Shown one piece after another: positions 37,101 through 49,100 of a stretch of DNA of 64,000 bases; within the stretch, counting starts at the first letter, position 1; each line of letters begins with the position of its first letter. A program made the translations under genes and the position numbers. The notes beneath the pieces are model-generated. The model was not told the DNA's origin, ran no database searches, and worked only from the letters and a program-made list of their open reading frames with translations. The stretch is from Apostichopus japonicus (lineage: Eukaryota; Echinodermata; Holothuroidea; Aspidochirotida; Stichopodidae): positions 15,579,077 through 15,643,076 of the forward strand of contig NC_092582.1 in assembly GCF_037975245.1 (NCBI RefSeq), read 5' to 3'.

Positions 37101-40100
37101 CATACATACATACATACCAGGCGCGTATCCAGGATTTTCCAACCCGGGGGGCGCGAATTACTATCTAAGCGGAGCGCCACCATCGGTTGGCGCGCAGCGT
37201 ACAAGAAAATTTCTTGTTTTGAAACCCCCCCAGATCACCGGAAACGGCACTTCTCGGGCTTGAAATGACCAACCAGATGTACACTTTTTGCCTGAGAACC
37301 AGGTACTTCCTAATAGTTTTTTTTTTCCATCCATAACCTTTTTGAAGTTTGTCAACCCGGCACACATCATGTTCGACCTGATGGCATCTCCTGTGGGTCT
37401 TTGCTTTTGTAGGTGATTCTACGTCGCGGCCCACAATACCCGTCAGCCCCACTTTTCAAGGTTTTAAGCCCCATATTTGTTCAGAATTTGAAAATTCACA
37501 TTTCTCGTGAATAAACTGACTTGAAAACATACCCATAATCTTGTACAAAATTTCATCTATGGACAACCAATATAGAAAAACTTCCTTCAACCCCTAACAG
37601 ACCGGTCAAAATTGCACGAGTAGAGGGAAGTGTGATGCAGAATGTTGGTCAGAAATTTTCTAAAATTCCGACACAGTTAATTTATTGGTGTACAAACATT
37701 AAAACCTCTTATAACGGCTATTATAAAACTTGGTTGAAGGAAATGAAAAAATAGCAGATATTTCCTTCAACCGAACACTACACACATAGGCGTAGGAGGC
37801 GCGGCGGCAGTGGCGGAGCTAGGGGTATTGGTCAGGAGTGGCGAGAATGGTCTGTAGGAGCGCTTTCGACACTATCTAAGCGGAGCGCCACCACTGGTTG
37901 GCGCGTAGCGTACAGAAAATTTTTGAATAAATACACTCCCTAGATCGCCGGAAATGACCCTTTCCGGGCCTGGCTAATTTGCAGATAAACGAAGAATAAG
38001 GTGCCATCGCCAAATTACACCAACAAAATGTGAGAAATGTCAATAAGTAGATGAGAGCGCAATAAAAAAGTTAATAATCTAGAATAAGTAAAAAGTGGTA
38101 AAGAGCTGAAAAAGGCGCCAGCAGTCCATTTGAGTCCGTCAGGGGGGCATCCACCCCCCCCCCCCCGACCGTATGGACGCTCCGCCACTGCGCGGCGGGG
38201 GTGCAGCCCCTAATTCGCCATTACTAATGTAAAAGAGAGTTTTGACATAATTGGACCTCCATGCTTTTTATACATCTACATGAGACATGTCGTTGTTTAC
38301 ATTAGCATCCCGCGAAATACTGCGCAATTTGAACGGACCGTACGGTACATGATGGCATGCGATGTAATAATCGATGCTTGCTTATATGATATTGACATGA
38401 ACACGTTGAACGCGCGCTTAGCGCGCGAAAATTTTTGGTTATTTTTTCAGGCAAGTCGGACAGTTTTGAGGCTTTTCATCCTGGAACGCCATTTTCATGC
38501 TCACTGATATGATGTGATATCTGCTGTTTGCGTTACAAATTCGAACAGGCGCGTAGCGAGGAATTTGCCAAGGGAGGGGCGAAGCCTGTAGGCAAATTAT
38601 CTAAGCGTAGCGCCACCATAGGTTGGCGCGAAGCGTACAAGAAAATTTTGGCCGAAAATGCCTCCCAGATCGCTGGAAATGGCACTACCCAGGACCATTT
38701 GTTAGTGCGAAGCGTACAAGCAAATTTTGGCCGAAAATGTCTCCCAGATCGCTGGAAATGACACTTCCCAGGCCTTGTAAGTTGCCTCTAAGCACTTTCT
38801 ATTTTGAAATTACTTAGCGATATCATTTAAAAACAATGCTGAATGGGGGGGGGCGGGCGGTCGCCCCCATCCCAAAATGCGTCATGTTCCCCGACGACAC
38901 GGTCGAGTTCGAGACCAGCCACAGTTGGTTTCATAGCACAATTCTACACACGCGTTATGATAAACCATATATAGTACATATATAGATCATTAGTGAGAGA
39001 GGAAAATGGAAACGTCAAAAAATGGAGTTGTCGGTGTAAGGGGTAGGGTGAGTCACACTTTTACGAAATCATTGATCCGTCACTGGCTACCCTGATGTCA
39101 CTGTTCCTCTTTCTCTCCCCGGTGTCTTCGCGTTTTTCTTTTACTCCCTCCTTTTCTCCTTCTTCTCTCTTTCTTCTTTTTCTTTTCCCTTCCTTCCTCT
39201 CCTCCTCCTCTTTTTTCCCCTCTTTTTTCCTTTTTTTTTCTCTTTTTTTTCTCTCCTCTTTTTCTTACCCGGGGGGCGCGCGCCCCCAACGCCCCCCCCT
39301 GGATACGCACCTGCATACAAACACACATACACACGCACACATACGTGCTTATTTATATGCACGCCTATGTACGCTTTTGTATAAATAGAGCACTAAACTT
39401 TATCACATGTAGGAAACATGTATATTAGCAAACTTGGAAAGTCGTTCAATAATGCACATCGTAGTCTGTAGATCCGATAGAAAATCGTCTTGTTATCAAA
39501 GGATATATTAGAAGGAATTGCATTGTTTTGTTCATAAAGAAATGTGTTTTCTTTCGGATATGCCTTTACAGTTATCTCAACTGTAATTATAAGGTAGGGG
39601 AAGTTGTGATGGTATCCCCTATGTGATGCAGCAACATACAAGTGTGGGATGACTACTATATTACTATTCTTCTTTCACAGGGGTCACATGTTCGAATTCC
39701 CTTAAACCGAACTGTCAAAGAAGAGGAGATTCAGCATGCCTTACTTCTTGGAGTGCCAAAGAGGCAAAAAAGGTACACATTGGATCTGTCAAGTAGCTAG
39801 GCTAAGGAAGGGTGCGATGAGCAAGCTTTTTAAGAAAACATGCAGCATTGTGACTTGTTGACTTTGATAAACTTTTCAATGATATTTGACAATAAAATCG
39901 CATGACAATATAGGCCATTAAATAGCCACCTTTCATAATGACAATAAAATGTTTTGTCTTTTGCATGTGATTAATTAAATTTAGTGTTTGGGGCGACGAA
40001 ATGTTGAGAATTAAATTTAACGGCTTGATGAGGTGTCAGAAAATTACCTTTCTGACCCTCCTCCCTCTTGCCTTCTCCCTCCGAAGAGAAAAGGGAAAAA

Positions 40101-43100
40101 TGACCGACATTTCAAGCCAACTAATTCGTTTTTAACATTAATTGTTATTATCCGGATTTTCTCAACAGTCAGATTGCACATTTCATCAAAGAGTTATTTG
40201 GTCTGTACCGTGAACTACACTTCACTTACTTGGAGATTAATCCTTTTGGTAAGTCTAGAAATTTCTCTTTCTTCTTTTCTCGTTTTCCCGGGAAAATGAA
40301 AATAGTTTTCATTGACATCCGTATCTTGTATTTTCAGTTGTCAAGGAGAAAGTTCACGTTTTAGATCTTGCTGCCAACTTAGACTTAAGCGCCCAGCCGC
40401 TTTGTCAAGTAAAATGGGGAGACGATGTTGCTTGGACCAAGAAGCTTGGGAGGGACCAACTGGAGCAGGTAAGTTTTCATCAGACAATTTAACTCTAAAA
40501 CGTTTTGATATTAATATGATCCTGTTGGTTATGCGCAATAGTACTTGGAGGTGTGGGAACGGGGGGGGGGGGGCGAAGCTGATAGGACAGTGGCCCATAT
40601 ATTCAACATCACGCTATTTGCTCGACCATGTATGGTAGATATGAAATGTATGCTATAGCAAGATATATATTTGTGGGCTGCATTGGTCTCGACGGTGCTC
40701 ATTCTCACAGGGAATTAGATTTCTAACAGAAAGTGTTTCGATGCTTATGTTCAGATAAACCTCTAACAAAAAAACACCATAATGTACTGACTGACGTAAA
40801 TGAACGGTCTGGTAAGAAAAATATGTTAGCTAGCTTCCATTGATGTAGATTTATATCAAGCCTTAAAGGCAGATCTCCATAAACCAATTTCTCCTGTTAT
40901 AGTAAGAAGCCATCTTCTTTAGATATCACTTAAACAAGCCCTCCCGCTGCCTCTGTGTGCAGAGTGTGTTTGTTTTTTTCTTCCATTATGTTTGTGTTTT
41001 TGTACAAATTAATTTGTTTATTGCATTGACTTGCTTCCTCACTTACCTTACTCCACTCAAACCATGCACGCCTCTGTCTGCCTAACCTGCACAAATTTTA
41101 CCTCTGCGCCATCACCGAACTTCTTCCGTAAATACCCCCTCCCACAAAAATGTTGGTTTTCATGTTTTATTATAAAATAAACTACCAAAAAAAAAAATAA
41201 CACCTGATGTTGTGGATTTTATATAATAATTATATACTACTCACACATGTAATAGTTAATTCTTTGCTTTCTTGTTGTTTTATAATTAATTTACCTTATT
41301 AATTTGATCACGTGGTGTCTTCCATATCACAGGAAAAGACAATCAGTGACATAGATCGTGTCTCCATCGCGAATTTGAAACTGACCCTGTTGAACAAGAA
41401 AGGTCGTATCTGGACTGCCATTAGTGGAGGAGGCATCTCGCTACTCTTAGGGTAAGGTATTAAACCTTAAAGTCTTCTATCAGCTGGGCATACAAAGACA
41501 CAGAATGGTTTCCAATAGCGTAACTCATTGGTCCTGTGATTTTGTCTAATTGGCGCAGCTTTAAGTTTAATGGAATAGATCAAATGAACAGACTGAAATG
41601 GGACCCAGAAGTGTTGCAATTGCCGGCCCGAAGCGTCAAAACGCCGCGTCAAAATCATAGCTATACAAATATTGAGGGGGCACGTCTGAATCCCCTCCCT
41701 ACTCACGTCAGTGTTGGCTTTCCTGGAAGGTTTTCGTGTCCTCCGACAGCAGTTAATCCAAGGGAAACCACAACTTAAATGCTCAGTTATTGACCTAGAC
41801 GGTGGTATGGTGTATAAATCGTTGAAAAACAAACATGTGTTTCAAAGAATATATTAGAATCTAATCTTAAATGATTGTAATCGTTCTTTGGTTTGGGAGT
41901 TACCGTAATATTTTGAACTAAACCAATTTTGAGTAAAGCTCAGCACGGATTTTTGTTCATTTTTCATTGCCAATGTAATCGTTATCTTTCTTTTGTTTTT
42001 GCTGCATTAGCGACACTATGAAGGAGATGGAATGCCTGGATGAACTAGCTTGTTACTCACAGTTCTCTGGGCCAGTCCCAGCTCCGGAAATTTACGAGTT
42101 TTTCAAAGCTATTCTAGAGTTGATGTTGCAGGAGAAGTCGGAGAATGGCAAAGTTTTGTTTACCGGCAGTCAGGCTCTGGATGTGGTTACGATGATAAAA
42201 CTAAAAAAGATGCAGGGAGAGGTAAGCTCATTGGAACGCAATATATTTTTTACAGAGGGGTCCACTGTAGGGGGAACCAGTATAAATCCGTGAGGGTGGG
42301 GTGTGGGCCTGACAAGAGGGGCATGTATTTAAGGTAAAAGGAAATATAGACGAAATGAAGTGTTAACGTATTTCATAGATCGGTGAAGGTAGGTGCTCTT
42401 TAGTTCACAGACAAGTTCCGAGGGATTGGAATATACTGGAGTCTCCTCTTGGAATTGCAGGTTTTGCCAGAAATGGTCATACTAAAAGGTGTAAACATTC
42501 ATCTAGGTACACTTTAAATCGTTAGCTATAGAAGAAGCTTGTGTGAGATGACATTTGCTCACATCACAAATAAAGAAGGAAAAAGAGGAATTGGGTAGAT
42601 CTTGTCAATAAGAAGAAATAATGGAATCTTGCGAAAATTTTCTTGTGAATGTTGACATTTGCATAATCGGTGCAATAGACTTCTTATCCGTTTGTTTACG
42701 CAGTGATTTCCAAATAACAACACTAAACATTTCTGTTTGTCAAACTTGAACTCATCCATCTATCGTTTTTCTTCTTTTCTTCAAAGGGTATGTTCAGAGT
42801 TCTCGATGAATACAAGGAAAGAATGAGGGAAGCAAACATCTCGATAATCATTAGATCCACCGTCGGAGTAGTCAGTTCAAAGAATGACAAAGTTCCTGAT
42901 GAACTCTTCAACTTCGGTAAGCGCTCACGGGGAAACTGTTATGAATCAATTCACTGGATAGTTGTCTGGGGGGGGGGGAGGGATGGGGGTAGTAGGGAAG
43001 GGGTGAGCGGGCTAGAATAGATTAAGTTAGGGATGAAGGAATGTGTTAGAAGGTATAGCCTACTTTTTAAGGGAGAAGAAGAAACATGCTATTCTTATTT

Positions 43101-46100
43101 ATAGACTGGTTAAAACGGAGCAACACCTCATCTCAATACGGTTAGCATAATAAATTGAAGGGAACTTGCAATTAATATACACCACAAAAATCTTTTGTTT
43201 TTACAGGGTTTTGGAACCTTTAGACACAAATATTTATCATTTGCAGTTACAAAAATTGATGAATGTAACGTACCCTAATGAATCATTTAAACTTAGTATG
43301 AACTTCAGACGTTCATTCTTTGCGATAATTTTCATCGAAACATCTTGTAACCCTTATCTCTTCATAGGAATACCGATATACATCTTTGGTGGTGACGTTC
43401 CCGTAAAAGAACTAGTACATTTTGCATTACGGCAAAAAACCGTCCCTTTGAATGAACCTCGAATCTGTCGCACGGTTTGTATTAAACTTATCTGTACATT
43501 AAATTTTTTTGTTCTGTTCTGTTGTAACAAAAGGGACACCCCCAACCGTACCGGCCTCGGTTTGAAATTTTTCAAACGAGACTTTACTAACCAACCGAAC
43601 TAAGATTATATATGTAAAAAGCTGTTCGAACGATAACTCTTCGAGTTGTTTGTTCACTTCGTAATCGAAATGAATTTATAATATGGATTACATTTGTTGT
43701 CCAGAAACTTTGTGGATAGCATAGCGAAGTCTGAATATTACACCCATTCACCATGTTATGTCATCCAACGGGTGGGGTGGGGGTCAAGGATTTAAACTTT
43801 GGTGAATTGGAGGGTACTATATTTTGCAACTTAAGAAATTTCGAATGCTATGGAATGTTATGTCTTAACACATATACATGTTACCTGTATCTATTTATGT
43901 ACTTTGTAGTAGGATTTTTTAATATTTTGTCTGTCACTGGGGAGTGGGGAGGGATGAATTCCTGATTTTATTCTAGGGGGAATTTAAGTCCCCATTTGGT
44001 CTAAACTCAGTCTGTCTCATTAACTTCATCTTATCTTTGTTGTATCAGATGGATATTCCATCAAATTCAGGTCGAGTGTCCCTCCCTAAAATAAACAGTC
44101 CTGAAGAACTTTTGTTTACAAGAGAGACAATGGTAAGTTTAGTAAATGTTGCTATGATTACTTGTCGACGATTGAAATAACAAATATGTTAATTTAATAT
44201 TCGTATTGAATATGCATTCTTTTTTTTTAAACAAAACGGGATGAATTGTCAGAAGATATATACATTTTCAATTGGTTTCAATTGATAACTACATTAGTAC
44301 AATGTATATGCAATGAGTAAACTTTCGTCCAAAGCGAAAGTTTCACTGTGTTTAATATGGTACATGTAAATATAATTCAAGCCTTCATGATATCCTTTAC
44401 ATGTATGGAGTATAACTGTTGATATTGCATTATTATGATGTATGCTTGTCAGAGGGCTAACTAAATATGACCGTAATGGATCAAACATAACACAAGAGGA
44501 TTAAACAAGAAAATTAAACGAAAAGGTTGTGATGAACGTATAGCTCTCTCATAGGTTGTAACAAAACATTACCATTTTCTAATTTCTGTGCAATGTAGAG
44601 TTGTCTTTCTTATGAAGAAGTCAGTAGATGTGCTGTTTCGCCTTTTAGTGGATTACTATTTACCTAACACATAGTCTGTACGGACAAAACTGTGCCTAGC
44701 TTTTTAGTGTGGAATTACTAGACTATGGTTGATGGCCTAATGGTTTGGCAACAATGTTAATGCCTTGTTTTTGTTTTTCAGATTGTTGCCGTGGGGATGA
44801 TCCCGCCAGCGATTCAAGGAATCCTGGACTATGATTTCATCTGTCAAAAGAAGCGACATATGATTGCTGCTATAGTAAGACCTGGCTGGTAGGTCTTTAA
44901 TCAAAATGATTTACAAAACTTCTGTGCTGCTTTCTTTTGCTCACATAAATGAGACATGGACACAGAATGAGTGCGTTGTTTATCTTAGATGCATTTGGAA
45001 TTCCTCAAGTTTGTTTGACAAACGGCAAGGAGTAATCAAATCATGCGCTTTGCATGCAACAAATATTTTTAAAATATATTGTTCCATTGGGGTTACAATG
45101 TTGTTACATTTGCATTCGCCCTATACCGCCTTATATACCGGCCTAATTTAATTTCATCATTTTCTTCATTGCATTGGAAACCTTTCCCTTTATGAAAAGT
45201 AATTCCTTCAAATTCCTTCGAAGTTAAGATTTGCTTGCTTGACATTGGGGTTATTAGATACTCCCGCAAAGTCAGTCCACGCAGTCGTCATAAAAAAACT
45301 TTGCCCACAATTACCCTTTCCTAACAACTTCCGAACGATAATTATGAAGTATGGGCTGATGGTAAAAGTTTGTGCAGTTATATACAATATTTTAGGGAAT
45401 GTGAATAATTTGCATGTAAAATGTCAATATTAAAATTTCGACTATATACTCTAGTTTAATACTAAAATACTTCTTTTTGTAAAATAACAATCCTGGCTTC
45501 AAGGGGTATGTCCTAAATGAATTTTACGTAATTTAACCTACAACTTACTTGACTTAATTTCGTTCTATAGTAAACATCAGGAGGAACAATATTCTTGGGG
45601 TTCTGGTAAAGTTTCAATTCCAGGTAAATTTCATCCATCTGCATTTTCTAATATATTTTTCTGAAGAACTAAAACAAATATTAAATGGAATGTGATGTTA
45701 AATGTGTCCTGCACTGACTTACCTGGTTGTTTCCATATTAGAAATGGTCGACGTTTCAAGAAGCGCCGAATTGTATCTTGAATTTGACCCATTTTTCGCT
45801 TGTCCTCTGTTCCTGTCTTTTCATACTCGTTGTAAACAACTGAATCGATAATGTTTAAGCAGGTATTCAAATAATGTTTAATGTAAACAAAGATTTCTAG
45901 AGGTTAAATTTGAGTCTCGAATTCCATGAATGAAGAAAGTCTTATTGATAAGATACTTGTATCTGTAACTGCTGCACACTTAGCTAGTTAATGCAAGAAA
46001 AATTAAATTTATTTTGATGTAATTTCTGTTTTTTGCTTCACTCCGTTTGTAGTATTCCATGACGTGGATCGTGCACTGGATTCTCATCCCGAAGCTAGTG

Positions 46101-49100
46101 TTGTAGCCAATGCAGCCCCTGGACCTTATGCCTATAAAGTGGCATGGATGGCTCTACAGAAACCTCAGGTGAATAGTCTGAGAATGAGAAACAGTTCTAC
46201 CAGAAGATGAGCTGTTAGTTTAGTTTAGTAGAAAAAAAGGATCAGGAGGGACACTCAAGTCCCCATCAAGGACCCTATAGGAGAGAAAAAAATGAAGACA
46301 CAAACACTCAGACCCGATTACAATCCTTAAAGTGCTTGTCCACAGCATTCTTAAACCCATTCACACTACTTGTGAGCTTACTTTTCCATGCTTACTTTTA
46401 CTGCTAAGTTTGAAGTTACTGATGTCACTCCTTTCTTATATACCTGCCTTCACTTAACAATTTTTTTTAATTAGCCTAAATATGTTGGTTACATCTAATC
46501 ACCGCGACCATTCATTGCAGCACTTAAATATCTAACTGTTAGTACTTGAGTACATTTTTTCGTACTCAGAACTTTGTAATCGCATTATAAGTCTACCCTA
46601 AAAACCCCAGCATGAACAAACATCGCAATTCATGAATGATGGATGTTTTTTATTTCCCAAATAGGTCCGAGCAATGATCCTGATGGTTGGAGAAATCCCC
46701 ATTCAACAGATCAGAGAGCTAATCCTTCTAGCCAGACAAAAAAACGTGATGATTATCGGTCCTACAGTGGTGAGTAAATACATTAGGTATTTGTTGAGTG
46801 TTTTTTCTTTTTCTATTTCATTACTCTTATTCGTTTAGCGTCTCTCGTCAGATGTCCACTTACTTCATGACCAAGCAATTGCGAAAAAAAAATCAAAATA
46901 TATTGAACACGTGGCCTAGTTGAGGTGTGTAGGAAATTGGGTCTGCACGTCCCCAAGTAATAATAAACTAACAAAGTGAATGTACAAAAATAAAAATTGT
47001 ATGTTTCTAGTTGTAATCTTGGTTATTGATGGTGTCCTTAATTCTTTACCATGCAGAAGGTGTGTGTATGTTATATAAACTCTGTAAAAATGAGAACCTT
47101 ATGTCATTTAATTTCATCAGCCGAAGCATCGTTTACAAGTGAATGTTCTTAAACCAGGCGTATTCCGGTGCAATCTACTGGGCGACATAGGAGGACCCAT
47201 GTTGGACGTCGTTGATCTTAAACTCTATCGACCAGGAAGTGTGGTTATGCTCTCCAAATCTGGTGGTCTCTCAACTGAACTGTGTGTTGCAATCGCTAGG
47301 AATTCGGACGGCTTGTATTTATGTTTGTCTCTGGGTGGAGGAAGGTAAGTGGGAGAGACTCTCTCCATACGACTCGACGGTTTACCATTCCCCTAGGGCA
47401 GAGGTTCCTTAACTGGGGTGCATGAACCCCCAGGGGTAGCGTGAGTCCATCCCAGGGGGTTCGTGAGACGTTTCTGAGAGTCAAAACTAGAGTACTCTTT
47501 GTTGAACTAAAATCTGATATATAATATTGATATAATTTAGTAATGTACAAAAATCGTACCCATCGAACTCTTTTCGCGTTCCATACGCATCTGTTTCCAT
47601 AGTAGTACCGTACCGTGCATGTGATTAATAACTGAATTATGAAACGGACACAGGCCGCATGACTTTGGTGTATTTGCTGTACGCATCACAGTACGTCGTG
47701 AAGATAAAGAGCTGAGAAATTAAGTAACTGAAAGGTTGGCCAAAGTAATTATTATTATTTGGAAATTCCAGATGACCTCCATTTTACCCGACACAAAGCA
47801 AAGTTAGCATAAATTAGGATAAATTCATGCTTGAAAATTGCGTGAAACACGTAGTCACTAGCCTGTTTTGACATGATATACCATCGTGTGTGATGGGTGT
47901 TCGATGCCTAATACAATTCGTGATCTGATCTTGAAGTTTCCAAATAAATATTTGTTAATCTCTTGTTTTTTCATTACAATATTACACTATGAACTTTTAC
48001 GAAGCAATGTATAATATAATAATGACTCAGATCGCGTCTCGAAAAAATGGGGGGGGGGGGTTCGTGGGGGATAAAGTTAGGGAAACCCTGCCCTAAGGTT
48101 TGTTCAAAATTCGAGTATCAAAGTTTTATGCTGCTAGGCAAGTTTGTCTCCACTCTCTCACCTGCCTCTGAGAAAGAAACTATGCCTAGCAATCGTAAAA
48201 ACTTCCCTGCGAATATAATTTAAATGGTGTCTCATCCCACATCACGTTCTTTCCCTCTTCTACACAGGGATTTATGGAGTATATATAACAGCAAGTTTGT
48301 GTTCCTTCTTATGTCTTGCCTATGTATGGACAACGAACAAATCGTACTTTTAGATATCATCGCGGTATCTGTGGGATAACAAACCAAAGTTTACAAGAAC
48401 AAATGGCAACTACCCCACCTTATCCTATCTGTATTAAAAATGGCAGGACAGCTATGACACATTATATCACGGCCCTCGTGTAATTGTTCAGAATAATAGG
48501 AAAAATCCAGATAAAATGTTTCAGCCTCATCATAGGTCACTTCTTATAACTGTTCCTGCGCATAGCCTTGAATGAATGAGAAAACCATGAGATCGTTCAT
48601 CAAATGAAGATCACATTTGACACTAATGATTCTTTCTTTCTCCTTTCCATAGATTCACAGGATCTGGCTTCATGGATCATATAAAATATCTCCATGACAA
48701 CCCAGCTGTTAGCATGTTTCTACTTATTGGTGAGGTAATGTATTTTGTGACATACATATCAATACTATGTACCAGGTTCATGACAGAACCGCTCAAATTC
48801 ATAATAATTTAGGTCTATGCGACTTGTCAGTGGTATGAAACAAAATACATCTTCTTTGTATAAAACCTTGTCCCCTGTGTTCTCCTCAGGTTGGTGGACA
48901 AGATGAATATGAGGTTTGTGATGCAATCAGAAACGGGTCGATAACGAAACCGGTGATAGCTTATTGTATAGGTGCAAGCGTTTCTCACTTCCAAGATCAG
49001 GTAACACCTACATTTTTTTATCTCGAGTTGAGGGAAGCATTGGCCATCAGCTATTTCATCTATTCGTGATGACAGGTCTTGTGTTGCTGCCTCTGCCAGT

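Larger units (their letters stand above)
37118..39313. mobile_element. Probable hAT-like composite element
   Basis: Ends CAGGCGCGTATCCAGG (left) and, inverted, CAGGTGCGTATCCAGG (right, ending 39313), 15 of 16 matching, next to CATA-rich flanks that hide the exact target duplication. The interior carries another hAT element and several GCGCCACCAT/GGTTGGCGCG modules, but no transposase frame. It lies in intron 3 of paralogue 2. Confidence 0.55.

Noticed and set aside
41467-41832. 121-codon minus-strand frame
   Set aside because: In intron 7 of paralogue 2, antisense, no recognisable domain.
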